This document shows positions 36,660 through 45,199 of a DNA stretch of 64,000 nucleotides, one piece after another; within the stretch, counting starts at the first letter, position 1, and each line of letters begins with the position of its first letter. This DNA is from Hyphomicrobiaceae bacterium (lineage in GTDB: Bacteria; Pseudomonadota; Alphaproteobacteria; Rhizobiales; Hyphomicrobiaceae). The position numbers were made by a program, and so were the translations under genes. The notes below the pieces were generated by a model. The model did not search any database. It saw only the letters and a list, made by a program, of their open reading frames with translations, and was not told where the DNA came from. The stretch spans positions 186,001-250,000 of the forward strand of contig JALHMB010000002.1 of the NCBI GenBank assembly GCA_022844275.1. The letters are read 5' to 3'.

Positions 36660-37247
36660 CTAGGCCGCCCGCTGAACCGTCGCCTTCATGGCCTTGAGGA
36701 TTGCTGCGCCGAGGGCCGACTTCACGATGGCACCGAGGACGAAGGGCGCGACGCCGGCCCAAAGAGCCTTCTCGCCACCGATGAGCAGTGCGAGCCATGC
36801 CCAGCCCATCAGCAGGATGAGCGCATTGCCGGCGAGCATCGACGCGAACGCGCGTACGACACGATCGCCCGTCCAGCCGCGCTCGGCGAGCCAGCCGGTC
36901 ACGGCCGCCGCGATCGGGAATGCGAAGAGATAGCCCGCTGTCGGGCCGGCGAGGCGCGCGATGCCGCCGGTTCCATTGGAGAAGACCGGCAGGCCGAGAG
37001 CGCCTTGGAGCAGCCACACGGCAATTGTCAGCGCGCCGAGCCGCCAACCGTAGAGCGCGCCGATCATGGTTGCCGCCAGCGTCTGCATGGTCATGGGCAC
37101 GGGGATCATGGGCACGGAGATGTAGGAAGAAGCTGTCATCAGAGCGGTGCCGAACAGGACGGCTGCCATCTGCACGGCGAGCGTGCGCTCATGCAGGCGA
37201 AGAGGGTCGAACGGGGTTGCGAAGGTTGTGGCGGCGGTCCGGCTCAT
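36660..37247 (-). CDS. bioY: Biotin transporter BioY
   Basis: A 195-residue S component of the ECF biotin importer, with six hydrophobic segments. PMIPVPMTMQTLAATMIGALYG and GGIARLAGPTAGYLFAFPIAA (split by its neighbours) contain the BioY signatures, such as the P-V-x-x-T and G-P-T-G-G-Y-like biotin-binding loop. No BioM/BioN genes are adjacent, so BioY may work alone or with a shared energising module. A palindrome upstream (37320-37336) could be a regulatory site. It converges on kptA. Confidence 0.92.
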   Translation of the reverse strand: MSRTAATTFATPFDPLRLHERTLAVQMAAVLFGTALMTASSYISVPMIPVPMTMQTLAATMIGALYGWRLGALTIAVWLLQGALGLPVFSNGTGGIARLAGPTAGYLFAFPIAAAVTGWLAERGWTGDRVVRAFASMLAGNALILLMGWAWLALLIGGEKALWAGVAPFVLGAIVKSALGAAILKAMKATVQRAA

Positions 37248-37319
37248 TCTGATCTCCTGAGTTTCTTGATGCCGAATTCATAACGCAATCTGGTGCGCAT
37301 GACAGCACAAGTAGGCAGC

Positions 37320-37336
37320 GATCTGAAATGCAGATC
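37320..37336. promoter_or_regulatory. Palindrome upstream of bioY, possible operator
   Basis: GATCTG and CAGATC are perfect six-base arms around AAATG, located 73 bases before the bioY start and 166 before the protease gene. The site does not match the TTAT-x-x-ATAA consensus that I remember for BioR, so the regulator is unknown. It is a plausible dimeric repressor site. Confidence 0.35.
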
Positions 37337-37501
37337 ACGGCGCACGCGCTGTGCCGAAAAAGGTTCCACAAGCGCGACAATCCGCCTCGATTCCGGGCTT
37401 GGCGCGCGCCCCAGAATCCTTACTGTGTGATGCACAACTCTATGGGGAGCGGGTTGAAGATCGTTTGGTGGGAGTTGGGCTAGGGGATCGGGGATCAGCA
37501 C

Positions 37502-38194
37502 GTGGGACGATGGCTAATTGGCCTGGCGTTGGCCGGGCTGGTGGGGATTGGTGCGGCGCAGGCCGCAGGCTTCCTGGGGTTCCGGCTTCTTGACTTCGAC
37601 GGCGTCTTGGTGCGCTGGGGCGATAGTGGACCGGCGACCGTTACGTATGGGTTCGTCGACCGCCCCGTGGCGTTCAACGACGCGCGCAACTGCCGTGCCA
37701 TGGTGCCCATGGATGATCTCCTGAAATTGTCGGAGATCGACCGCGCGGCGCTGGAGCGTGAGGCTGCTGCTGCCTTCGAGATGTGGGAGCAGGTCGCCAA
37801 CATCCGCTTCGAGAAGGCGGCGCCGGGGACTAAGCCGGATATTCTCATCGGTGCGCAGCGCGATCCGATCGCCTATGCCTTCGCCGACGTAGCCTATGTG
37901 AAGGGCGAGGGTCCGCTCCGTCCCATCGATCGATCGCTCATCTGCTTCAATCCGGTGAAGCGCTGGAAGATCGGCTTCGACGGCAATCTCAATGTGTACG
38001 ATCTGCGCTACACGCTGGCGCACGAGATTGGCCATGCGATCGGCCTCGATCACCCGGGCCCACACGGCCAGATCATGTCGGTGCATTATCAGGAGGGCTT
38101 CCGTACTCTCCAGACCGGTGACGTGAGCGGCGCGGTACGGATTTACGGCCCCGCTCGCGTAGGCCAGCAAGCCGCGAGCTTCGCTAAACAATAA
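37502..38194 (+). CDS. Matrixin-like (M10 family) zinc metalloprotease
   Basis: A 230-residue exported protein. Residues 1-22 are a signal peptide (GLALAGLVGIGAAQAAGF). The metzincin motif reads LAHEIGHAIGLDHPG, with zinc ligands His174, His178 and His184 and catalytic Glu175, and the Met-turn follows as GQIMSVHYQ. The protein therefore looks like an active secreted or periplasmic peptidase of the matrixin type, without a visible RTX repeat or C-terminal anchor. The GTG at 37502 is the start giving the complete signal peptide. Confidence 0.88.
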   Translation: MGRWLIGLALAGLVGIGAAQAAGFLGFRLLDFDGVLVRWGDSGPATVTYGFVDRPVAFNDARNCRAMVPMDDLLKLSEIDRAALEREAAAAFEMWEQVANIRFEKAAPGTKPDILIGAQRDPIAYAFADVAYVKGEGPLRPIDRSLICFNPVKRWKIGFDGNLNVYDLRYTLAHEIGHAIGLDHPGPHGQIMSVHYQEGFRTLQTGDVSGAVRIYGPARVGQQAASFAKQ

Positions 38195-38274
38195 GCCGGC
38201 CCAAGGCGTGCCGATCACCTCCGGATCGTGTAGATCAGGACGAAAATGTCCTGCGTCGATGAACCGGAGGTCCC

Positions 38275-39423
38275 ATGCTCGCTGCGCAGCGCCACCTTTT
38301 CGACATGCCGCGCGAGGTCGCATACTTCAATGCGGCCGGATGGAGCCCCTTGCCGCGCGCGACGCAGGACGCGGCGCGGCTCGCCGTCGGCCGCAAGGCG
38401 CAGCCTTGGAAAATCGACTCCGCCTTCGCCAATGCCCAGCATGAGCGCGCCCGCGCGGCTGCTGCACGCCTGATCGGTGCCGATCCAGATGATGTCGCCC
38501 TCGTCTCGTCCGTCGGCTACGGCGTCGCCATTGCCGGCAAGGTGCTCGCGCCCGCAAAAGGCTCTCGCGTCCTCGTGCTCGAGAACGACCACACGTCGCC
38601 CGTCCTCGAATGGATGACGCGCGCTGACGCGCAGGGCTTTGCGGTCGAGACGGTGCCGCAGCCGGCGGATGCCGACTGGACGAGTGCGGTGCTTGCAGCC
38701 ATCGAGCGCCCGGGCGCGCTGCCGCTGTCGCTCTGCTCGATCTCCTCCGTGCATTGGTCGGATGGGGGGCTAGTCGACATCGCGCGCGTGCAGGCGGCGC
38801 TCAAGCGGCAGGGCGCTGCTTTCCTCGTCGATGCAACTCATGGCGTCGGCGTCATCGCGACCGACGTGAAGCGCCTCGATCCCGATTTTCTGATCTTTCC
38901 GACCTACAAGTGGGTGCTCGGACCCTACGGCCGTGCCTTCATCTACGTGGCAAAGCGCCATCAGGGAGGCTTGCCGCTCGAGCAGACGTCTTTCGGACGC
39001 CGCGACGTCAAGGCGGAGAACCCCGTCTATTTTACTGACACGCGCTACCTTCCCGACGCGCGCCGCTACGACATGGGCGAGCGCGATCACTTCATCTCGA
39101 TGGAGATGGCCTCGATCGGCATGGAGATGTTGGCGACTTGGGGGGCGGAGGCGGTCGTCCAGCGGCTCGCCATGCTCACGCGGCGTATTGTAGACGGCGT
39201 CTCGGGGCTTCCAGTCAACGTGCCGTCAGAGCGCGTGCGCGCGCCGCATATCCTGAGTCTCGGCTTCTCCAAGGGGATGCCCGCCAGTCTCGTCGAGCGT
39301 CTCGCCGCCGAGCAGGTATACGCTGCGCCGCGGCTCGGGCGCCTGCGCATCTCGCCTCACGTCTACAACGACGAAGCCGATTGCGACCGCCTTGTCGCGG
39401 TACTCAGGCGCGGGCTCGCATAA
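38275..39423 (+). CDS. Class V-fold aminotransferase family protein
   Basis: A 382-residue PLP-dependent fold type I protein. FDMPREVAYFNAAGWSPLPR opens it like cysteine desulfurase/isopenicillin N epimerase relatives; the PLP-Asp region is VDATHGVGVIATDVKRLD and the Schiff-base Lys sits in IFPTYKWVLGPYGRAF. Members transfer amino groups or remove groups from amino-acid derivatives; the precise reaction is unknown. A GGAGG ribosome site lies just before the ATG. It is a single gene convergent with the next small gene. Confidence 0.87.
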   Translation: MLAAQRHLFDMPREVAYFNAAGWSPLPRATQDAARLAVGRKAQPWKIDSAFANAQHERARAAAARLIGADPDDVALVSSVGYGVAIAGKVLAPAKGSRVLVLENDHTSPVLEWMTRADAQGFAVETVPQPADADWTSAVLAAIERPGALPLSLCSISSVHWSDGGLVDIARVQAALKRQGAAFLVDATHGVGVIATDVKRLDPDFLIFPTYKWVLGPYGRAFIYVAKRHQGGLPLEQTSFGRRDVKAENPVYFTDTRYLPDARRYDMGERDHFISMEMASIGMEMLATWGAEAVVQRLAMLTRRIVDGVSGLPVNVPSERVRAPHILSLGFSKGMPASLVERLAAEQVYAAPRLGRLRISPHVYNDEADCDRLVAVLRRGLA

Positions 39424-39447
39424 GGCCGTGCGGTGAAGCTGCCTTGA

Positions 39448-39831
39448 TCAGCGCAGGCCTTCGTGGGTCTTGTGGATCAGGCGGTCATGCTGGAACACGA
39501 GCACGATGCGCGAACCATCCGGGTTCGGCCATGCGTATACGGCCATGCCGATGGTATTCTTCACGTCCGGCAGGTTTGCCGCCTGCCAGGTCTCCGCATG
39601 CCCGAGCGTGCCGAGTGTCCTCGCCGCGTCGTCGTAGGTAATGCCGTCTTCGAGCTGCAGCATATCCGCGAGCGTATGCCGCGGACGGACCGGCATCGGA
39701 GCTGCCTGAGGCGCTTGAGCGGTGGCAGCGGGCGCTGCGTTGCCCGAGAGAAGGCTGCCCGTGGCGAAAGCCGCCCCGCCGAGAGAGATTGCGCCCGCAG
39801 CAAAGAGCGCAGTGATGTAAGGAACTTTCAT
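39448..39831 (-). CDS. Small exported protein with SmpA/OmlA-like (BLIP-fold) domain
   Basis: A 127-residue protein with an N-terminal hydrophobic segment (ALFAAGAISLGGAAFATG) followed by an Ala/Pro-rich stretch. Residues about 55-125 contain MLQLEDGITYDDAARTLG and SRIVLVFQHDRLIHKTHEG. The pattern of a G-x-[ST]-Y-x-x-[AV]-x-x-x-L-G turn followed by W-x-x-x-D-G-S resembles DUF3862/SmpA-OmlA type domains. The protein is likely periplasmic or an anchored envelope protein; function unknown. The ATG at 39831 has an AGGGATC upstream. Confidence 0.6.
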   Translation of the reverse strand: MKVPYITALFAAGAISLGGAAFATGSLLSGNAAPAATAQAPQAAPMPVRPRHTLADMLQLEDGITYDDAARTLGTLGHAETWQAANLPDVKNTIGMAVYAWPNPDGSRIVLVFQHDRLIHKTHEGLR

Positions 39832-40000
39832 TTCGAGTTGATCCCTGCTTGGTGCACGACAGACGTAGCGTGCGCGCGGCAAGGATTTGCTAAGAGGTCC
39901 GACAAGAATTGATTCTAATTTTGCGCCTTGATCAGTGATCCGCATTGCTACCGGATAGCGGGCCCCACCGAACGGCTCAGTCGAGGTCGACGGAAATGCC

Positions 40001-40030
40001 ATAAATATCTGTATTATAATAATATAATAC
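40001..40030. other. AT-rich tract upstream of the small exported protein gene
   Basis: Thirty bases are about 90% A/T, in a region otherwise rich in G and C. It contains a near-palindromic TATTATAATAATATA core. It lies in the 271-base gap between livM and the minus-strand small gene, about 170 bases before the latter's start. It could be a promoter/UP-like region or a binding site for an AT-specific protein. Confidence 0.45.
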
Positions 40031-40102
40031 CCATGCCTAAACGCCGTTTCAGGCCGTCAACCCAAGGCTTTTAGTGCGTTCGCTGAGCGGTTAACTATCT
40101 GC

Positions 40103-41071
40103 TCAATGTGTGGCTGTTGCTGGGCTCGTCACCGTTTCTTCGCGGGGGCGCGCCAGCCGAGCGCCAAGCGCGGCGATCTCGCCGACCACACCCCGACGGA
40201 AGAGCAGCACCGTGATCACGAAGATAACGCCCTGGATGACGAGCACATATTCACCGAAGCCGGCGAGATAGTTCTGCATCGTGATGATGATTGCAGCGCC
40301 AACCATCGGGCCGAACACGGTGCCCATGCCACCGACCAGCGTCATGAGCACGGCCTCGCCGGACATCTGCCACGTCACATCCGTCAGTGAGGCGAGCTGG
40401 AATACGATGGCCTTCGTGCTGCCGGCGAGGCCCGTCAAGCCGGCCGAGAGTACGAATGCCAGCAGCTTGTACTGATCGACCTTGTAACCGAGCGAGATCG
40501 CGCGCGGCTCGTTCTCTCGGATGGCCTTGAGCACCTGGCCGAACGGGGAATGAATCGTCCTGTAAATGATGAGAAAGCCTGCCGCGAAGATCGCGAGCAC
40601 GACATAGTAGAAGTTCATGTCGCTTCGGATATCGAGAATACCGAAGAGCGCTCGGCGCGGTACGCCCTGGATGCCGTCCTCGCCGCCGGTGAATGGCGCC
40701 TGCAGGCAGAAGAAAAACACCATCTGTGCGAGCGCCAGCGTCACCATGGCGAAATAGATGCCCTGGCGGCGGATCGCGATCGCGCCGGCAACCAGACCGA
40801 GGAGTGCTGCGACCGCCGTTCCGGCCAGTATCCCGAACTCGGGGTTCCATCCCCATGACTTGACTGTGTAGGCCGAGATGTAGGCTGAGAAGCCGAAGAA
40901 CATCGCGTGCCCGAACGACAGGAGTCCGACGTAGCCGACCAGTAGGTTGAAGGCCAGCGCGAAGAGCGCGAAGCAGAGGACCTTCATCAGGAAGACCGGA
41001 TAGACCGCTAGCGGCGCCACGAGGAGCAGGGCGATGAGCGCGGCAAAGATCGGCATGTCGTAGTTTTTCAT
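40103..41071 (-). CDS. livM: Branched-chain amino acid ABC transporter permease LivM-type
   Basis: A 322-residue inner-membrane permease with about nine hydrophobic segments. Signature regions are LALAFNLLVGYVGLLSFGHAMFFG (split by neighbours) near residue 37 and the cytoplasmic coupling region GQVLKAIRENEPRAISLGY. LivM forms a heterodimer with LivH to import branched-chain amino acids or related solutes. Start is the ATG at 41071, 8 bases after the livH stop. It is the last gene of the liv-type operon. Confidence 0.92.
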   Translation of the reverse strand: MKNYDMPIFAALIALLLVAPLAVYPVFLMKVLCFALFALAFNLLVGYVGLLSFGHAMFFGFSAYISAYTVKSWGWNPEFGILAGTAVAALLGLVAGAIAIRRQGIYFAMVTLALAQMVFFFCLQAPFTGGEDGIQGVPRRALFGILDIRSDMNFYYVVLAIFAAGFLIIYRTIHSPFGQVLKAIRENEPRAISLGYKVDQYKLLAFVLSAGLTGLAGSTKAIVFQLASLTDVTWQMSGEAVLMTLVGGMGTVFGPMVGAAIIITMQNYLAGFGEYVLVIQGVIFVITVLLFRRGVVGEIAALGARLARPREETVTSPATATH

Positions 41072-41079
41072 CGTGGCTC

Positions 41080-41961
41080 TCAACGCTGCGTTCCAAAGAG
41101 GCCGGCCGGCCTGATCATGAGCACGATGGCCATGATGATGAAGATCACCGTGCTGGAGGCCTCGGGATAGAAGACCTTCGTCAGGCCCTCGATGACGCCG
41201 AGGCCGAAACCGGTGACGATCGAACCCATAATCGAGCCCATGCCGCCGATCACGACGACGGCGAACACGACGATGATGAGGTTCGATCCCATGATCGGGT
41301 TCACGGAGTAGATTGGCGCCGCGAGCACGCCGGCGAGCGCGGCGAGCCCGACGCCGAACCCATACGTGAGCGTCATCATGCGCGGTACGTTGATGCCGAA
41401 GGCGCGAACGAGCGTCGGGTTCTCGGTGGCCGCCCGCAGATAGCTTCCGAGCTTGGTCTTCTCGATCATGAACCACGTCGCGAGGCAGACGACGATCGAG
41501 AATGCGACGACCCAGCCGCGATACCACGGCAGGAACATGAAACCGAGGTTCGTGCCGCCCGGGATGGGATTCGTATAGGGCAGGCCCGACGAGCCGTACT
41601 GCTTGCGGAATAGTCCTTCGATGATCAAGGCGAGGCCGAAGGTCAACAGCAGGCCGTAGAGGTGGTCGAGGTGGTAGAGCCTCGAGAGAAGCAGTCGTTC
41701 GAGCAAAATGCCCGTGGCGCCGACGATGACCGGCACGATGAGCAGCGCTCCCCAGTAGGGAATGCCCACGTACTGCATCAGCATCCACGCGCCGAACGCG
41801 CCCATCATGTATTGGGCACCGTGCGTGAAATTGATGACGTTGAGCATGCCGAAGATGACGGCGAGCCCGAGGCTGAGCAGCGCGTAGAACGCCCCGTTGA
41901 TCAGGCCGAGCAAGAGCTGGCCGAACAACGCCTGAGGTGGCACGCCAAGAAGTTCAAACAT
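41080..41961 (-). CDS. livH: Branched-chain amino acid ABC transporter permease LivH-type
   Basis: A 293-residue permease with about eight hydrophobic segments. It begins LFGQLLLGLINGAFYALLSL with the LivH motif GLAVIFGMLNVINFTHGAQY immediately after, and has the coupling-loop region LRAATENPTLVRAFGIN and a final VLMIRPAGLFG. GGGAAGAACGC precedes the ATG. It pairs with LivM downstream. Confidence 0.93.
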   Translation of the reverse strand: MFELLGVPPQALFGQLLLGLINGAFYALLSLGLAVIFGMLNVINFTHGAQYMMGAFGAWMLMQYVGIPYWGALLIVPVIVGATGILLERLLLSRLYHLDHLYGLLLTFGLALIIEGLFRKQYGSSGLPYTNPIPGGTNLGFMFLPWYRGWVVAFSIVVCLATWFMIEKTKLGSYLRAATENPTLVRAFGINVPRMMTLTYGFGVGLAALAGVLAAPIYSVNPIMGSNLIIVVFAVVVIGGMGSIMGSIVTGFGLGVIEGLTKVFYPEASSTVIFIIMAIVLMIRPAGLFGTQR

Positions 41962-42020
41962 GCGTTCTTCCCGCCTCGAGTCGGAAAAGGCGGCACATTA
42001 GTGCCGCCTCCCCGGCAACA

Positions 42021-43232
42021 TCACTTCTTCACAAGCGGGCACTCGCCCTGGTCGATTGGCCGGAAGGCGTCTGCCGCCGGGATCGTGGCGCGGAGCGTGT
42101 AGTAGTCCCACTTGCCCTTGCTGTCCTTCGGCGATTTAACCTCGAAGAGGTACATCGGGTGGATCTTGCGGCCATCGGCGCGGATCTCGCCCTTGCCGAA
42201 GAGTGCGTCCTCTGTTGGCGTTGCCTTCATCTTCGCGACGACGGCGGCGCCATCGGCATCAGACTTCAGCTCGTGCACCGCCTTGAGGTAATGCGTGACC
42301 GCGGAGTAGACGCCGGCCTGCACCATCGTCGGCTTGTTGCCCTTGTTGGCCTTCTCGAACTCAGCCGAGAACGCGCGGTTGGCGTCCGTCTGGTCCCAGT
42401 ACCAGGCTTCAGTGAGGATCAATCCCTGCGCCGTCTGCAGGCCGAGCGCGTGCACGTCGGTGATGAAGACGAGGAGGCCCGCCAGTTTCTGGCCGCCTTG
42501 GACGATACCGAACTCGGCGGCCTGCTTGATGGAGTTGGTTGTGTCGCTGCCCGCGTTGGCAAGGCCGAGGATCTTGGCCTTGGACTGCTGTGCCTGCAGC
42601 AGGAACGACGAGAAGTCCTGCCCTGGGAAGGGATGGCGGACGCGACCGACGACCTTGCCGCCGCTCTTCTCGACGACTGCGGCCGTATCGCGCTCGAGCG
42701 CATGGCCGAAGGCGTAATCCGCAGTGAGGAAGAACCACGTGTCTCCGCCGGTCTTGACGACTGCATTGCCGGTGCCGTTGGCGAGTGCCCAAGTGTCATA
42801 TGTCCAATGGACGGTATTGGGCGAGCAGGCCTTGCCCGTCAGGTCCGATGCCGCGGCACCGGAGACGAGGAACGCCTTGTTCTTTTCCTTTGTGATGTTG
42901 TTGACGGCAAGAGCCACGGATGATGTCGGCACGTCGACCACGACATCGACCTTGTCGACATCGTACCACTGGCGCACGATATTCGAGCCGATGTCCGGCT
43001 TGTTCTGGTGATCGGCGAAGACGACCTCGATCTTCTCGCACTTGTTCGACTTGCAGTAGTCGTCGATCGCCTTGCGCGCCGCCCACACCGAGCCCTGTCC
43101 TGAGAGGTCCGCATAGGTGCCCGACTGGTCATTCATGACGCCGATCTTGATCACGCCGTCGCTCATTTGAGCGAGTGCCGCGGGCGCGGCAAACGCGGTC
43201 AATGCTGAGAGTGCAGCAGCCTTCCAACGCAT
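42021..43232 (-). CDS. Periplasmic substrate-binding protein of the liv-type importer
   Basis: A 403-residue type I periplasmic binding protein. The signal peptide is AALSALTAFAAPAALA, then QMSDGVIKIGVMNDQSGTYA opens the first lobe. Later blocks, such as FVSGAAASDLTGKACSPNT and DYAFGHALERDTAA, are typical of the LivJ-like group. GGAGAGA precedes the ATG at 43232; an ATG four codons upstream is less well placed. The ligand could be an amino acid, amide or aromatic compound. It lies between the ATPase gene livF and livH, within the operon. Confidence 0.9.
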   Translation of the reverse strand: MRWKAAALSALTAFAAPAALAQMSDGVIKIGVMNDQSGTYADLSGQGSVWAARKAIDDYCKSNKCEKIEVVFADHQNKPDIGSNIVRQWYDVDKVDVVVDVPTSSVALAVNNITKEKNKAFLVSGAAASDLTGKACSPNTVHWTYDTWALANGTGNAVVKTGGDTWFFLTADYAFGHALERDTAAVVEKSGGKVVGRVRHPFPGQDFSSFLLQAQQSKAKILGLANAGSDTTNSIKQAAEFGIVQGGQKLAGLLVFITDVHALGLQTAQGLILTEAWYWDQTDANRAFSAEFEKANKGNKPTMVQAGVYSAVTHYLKAVHELKSDADGAAVVAKMKATPTEDALFGKGEIRADGRKIHPMYLFEVKSPKDSKGKWDYYTLRATIPAADAFRPIDQGECPLVKK

Positions 43233-43257
43233 GTTTCTCTCCATTGGCTCAGTTCAT

Positions 43258-43968
43258 TTAAACGCCGAGATATGTCTCGAGCCGCTGACGGTTCGCGGCC
43301 AAGTCCCGGTTCTCGATCTCATCGACCACGGTGCCATGCTCGACCACGTAGTGGCGATCGGCAACAGTGGAGGCGAAATGCAGGTTCTGCTCGACGAGCA
43401 GTATGGTGAGGCCGCGCTTCTTCAGGTCGCGAATGACGATCCCGATCTGCTGAACGATTACGGGGGCTAGTCCCTCGGTTGGCTCGTCGAGGAGCAAGAG
43501 CTCTGCCCCCGTGCGCAGGATACGGGCAATGGCGAGCATCTGCTGTTCGCCGCCCGAAAGCTTCGTGCCTTGGCTGCGGGCCCGCTCCTTGAGCTGCGGA
43601 AACAGCTTGTGGATCTCGTCGAGCGAGAGGCCCTCGCCCTTGACGGCCGGCGGCAGCAGCAGGTTCTCGGTGACGTTGAGGCTCGCAAAGATGCCTCGCT
43701 CCTCCGGGCAGTAGCCGATCCCGAAGCGGGCGATCTGGTTAGACGGAAGCGCAATCGTTTCGGTCCCGCCATAGCGGACCGAGCCGGTGCGCTTTTGCAC
43801 GATGCCCATGACTGATCGCATGGTCGTCGTCTTGCCGACGCCGTTGCGGCCGAGCAGCGTCACGACCTCACCCTTGCGGACATTGAACGTCATGCCGTGC
43901 AGGATATGGCTCTCGCCGTACCAGGCATTGAGGTCGCGGACTTCGAGCAGCGGCGTGGGCTCAGCCAT
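43258..43968 (-). CDS. livF: ABC transporter ATP-binding protein LivF-type
   Basis: A 236-residue ATPase subunit. The Walker A motif is LLGRNGVGKTTTMRSVMG, the signature KLSGGEQQMLAIARIL, and Walker B LLLDEPTEGLAP. Length and the final region match LivF. Its start overlaps the livG stop by 8 bases, so the two are translationally coupled. Confidence 0.94.
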   Translation of the reverse strand: MAEPTPLLEVRDLNAWYGESHILHGMTFNVRKGEVVTLLGRNGVGKTTTMRSVMGIVQKRTGSVRYGGTETIALPSNQIARFGIGYCPEERGIFASLNVTENLLLPPAVKGEGLSLDEIHKLFPQLKERARSQGTKLSGGEQQMLAIARILRTGAELLLLDEPTEGLAPVIVQQIGIVIRDLKKRGLTILLVEQNLHFASTVADRHYVVEHGTVVDEIENRDLAANRQRLETYLGV

Positions 43969-44749
43969 GGGCGCCTCGAAATGCCGGAGCGCTCTCCGGG
44001 TCTGTCGTGCCCATGTAGGCCTCGATCACCTGCGGGTTCTGAGAGACCGTGGCATAGGGGCCTTCGGCGATCACGCGCCCGCGCGCCAGCACTGTGATGG
44101 TGTCGGAGAGATCCGCAACGACCGAGAGATTGTGCTCGACCATGAGCACGGTGCGCGACTTGGCGGCCTTGCGGATCAGCTGAGAGATGCGGCCGATATC
44201 CTCGCGGCCCATTCCGGCCATAGGTTCGTCGAGAAGCATGACCTCCGGCTCGAGAGCGAGGGTCGTCGCGATCTCCAGCACGCGCTTTCGGCCATAGGGG
44301 AGCTCGGCGGCAACCAGGGATTCGGTGCCAGCAAGCCCGACATCGTGCAGGATAGCGAGAGCACGATCATTGAGCTGATCGAGCGTCGTCTCGGAGCGCC
44401 AGAAGTGGAACGACGTGCCGAGCTGGCGCTGCAGCGCAATGCGCACGTTCTCGAGCAGTGTCAGGTGCGGAAAGGTGGCGGAGATCTGGAAGGATCGGAC
44501 AAGGCCGAGCCGCGCGACGCTGGCTGGCGCCAGGCGCGTGATGTCCTGGCCGTTGAGGTGGATGCGCCCGGACGTCGGCGCCAGGAACTTGGTGATGAGA
44601 TTGAAGCAGGTCGTCTTTCCGGCACCATTCGGGCCGATCAGGGCATGGATCGTGCCGCGCTTGACCTTCAAGTTGACCTGATCGACAGCGCGGAATCCCT
44701 TGAAGTCCCGGACCAGATCGTAAGTTTCGATTGCAACGTCTTGGTCCAT
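43961..44749 (-). CDS. livG: ABC transporter ATP-binding protein LivG-type
   Basis: A 262-residue ATPase subunit. Walker A is LIGPNGAGKTTCFNLITK; the LivG-specific insert LVRSFQISATFPHLTLLENV and Walker B VMLLDEPMAGMGREDIG are clear; the signature motif reads LPYGRKRVLEIA instead of LSGGQ-type wording, as is common in LivG. It is the first gene of the minus-strand operon livG-livF-binding protein-livH-livM. Confidence 0.93.
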   Translation of the reverse strand: MDQDVAIETYDLVRDFKGFRAVDQVNLKVKRGTIHALIGPNGAGKTTCFNLITKFLAPTSGRIHLNGQDITRLAPASVARLGLVRSFQISATFPHLTLLENVRIALQRQLGTSFHFWRSETTLDQLNDRALAILHDVGLAGTESLVAAELPYGRKRVLEIATTLALEPEVMLLDEPMAGMGREDIGRISQLIRKAAKSRTVLMVEHNLSVVADLSDTITVLARGRVIAEGPYATVSQNPQVIEAYMGTTDPESAPAFRGAHG

Positions 44750-45199
44750 GCCAGCCCTTCGCGTTTCGGGCCGTGGCCCTCATCGGGAGCGGGGCGAGCT
44801 CCGCGTGGAAGCGACCCTATCCGCGGCATGAGCTTTGACGGCTCGTTGGAACTCACAGCCGCCAGCCGCGGCTTATGGCTTCCAAACTCCCAGCATTTTC
44901 TTCTTGGTTTTTCTTGTCTTTACAGCAGGGTCCCCCGCTGCCGTCAAGCGTCATTGCGTATACGGAACTGACATACGAGCTGTTGCAGGGGATGGCGCGC
45001 GTATGGTGAAAGGACCAGCATTGGCGGGCGCGCCGCGCGCACGATTCCGGGTCCAAATGCTAGCTCTGCGCCTGCAAGCGGGCCATGTTGTCGACGAAGT
45101 TGTTTTCAGAGTGAACAGCAGTCTATTGTGCAGGCCACTGGGGGAGGCATCTCACCCCATACAAGCATTCACAACATGTGCCCTGGGAGGAAGTATCCA
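44750..45199. other. Divergent promoter region, no recognised gene
   Basis: This 450-base gap separates livG (minus) from the NMT1-type binding protein gene (plus) and should contain the promoters of both importers. It has a T-rich stretch near 44894-44928 but no ORF with domain similarity, strong hairpin or repeat. No known operator consensus was recognised. Confidence 0.5.
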
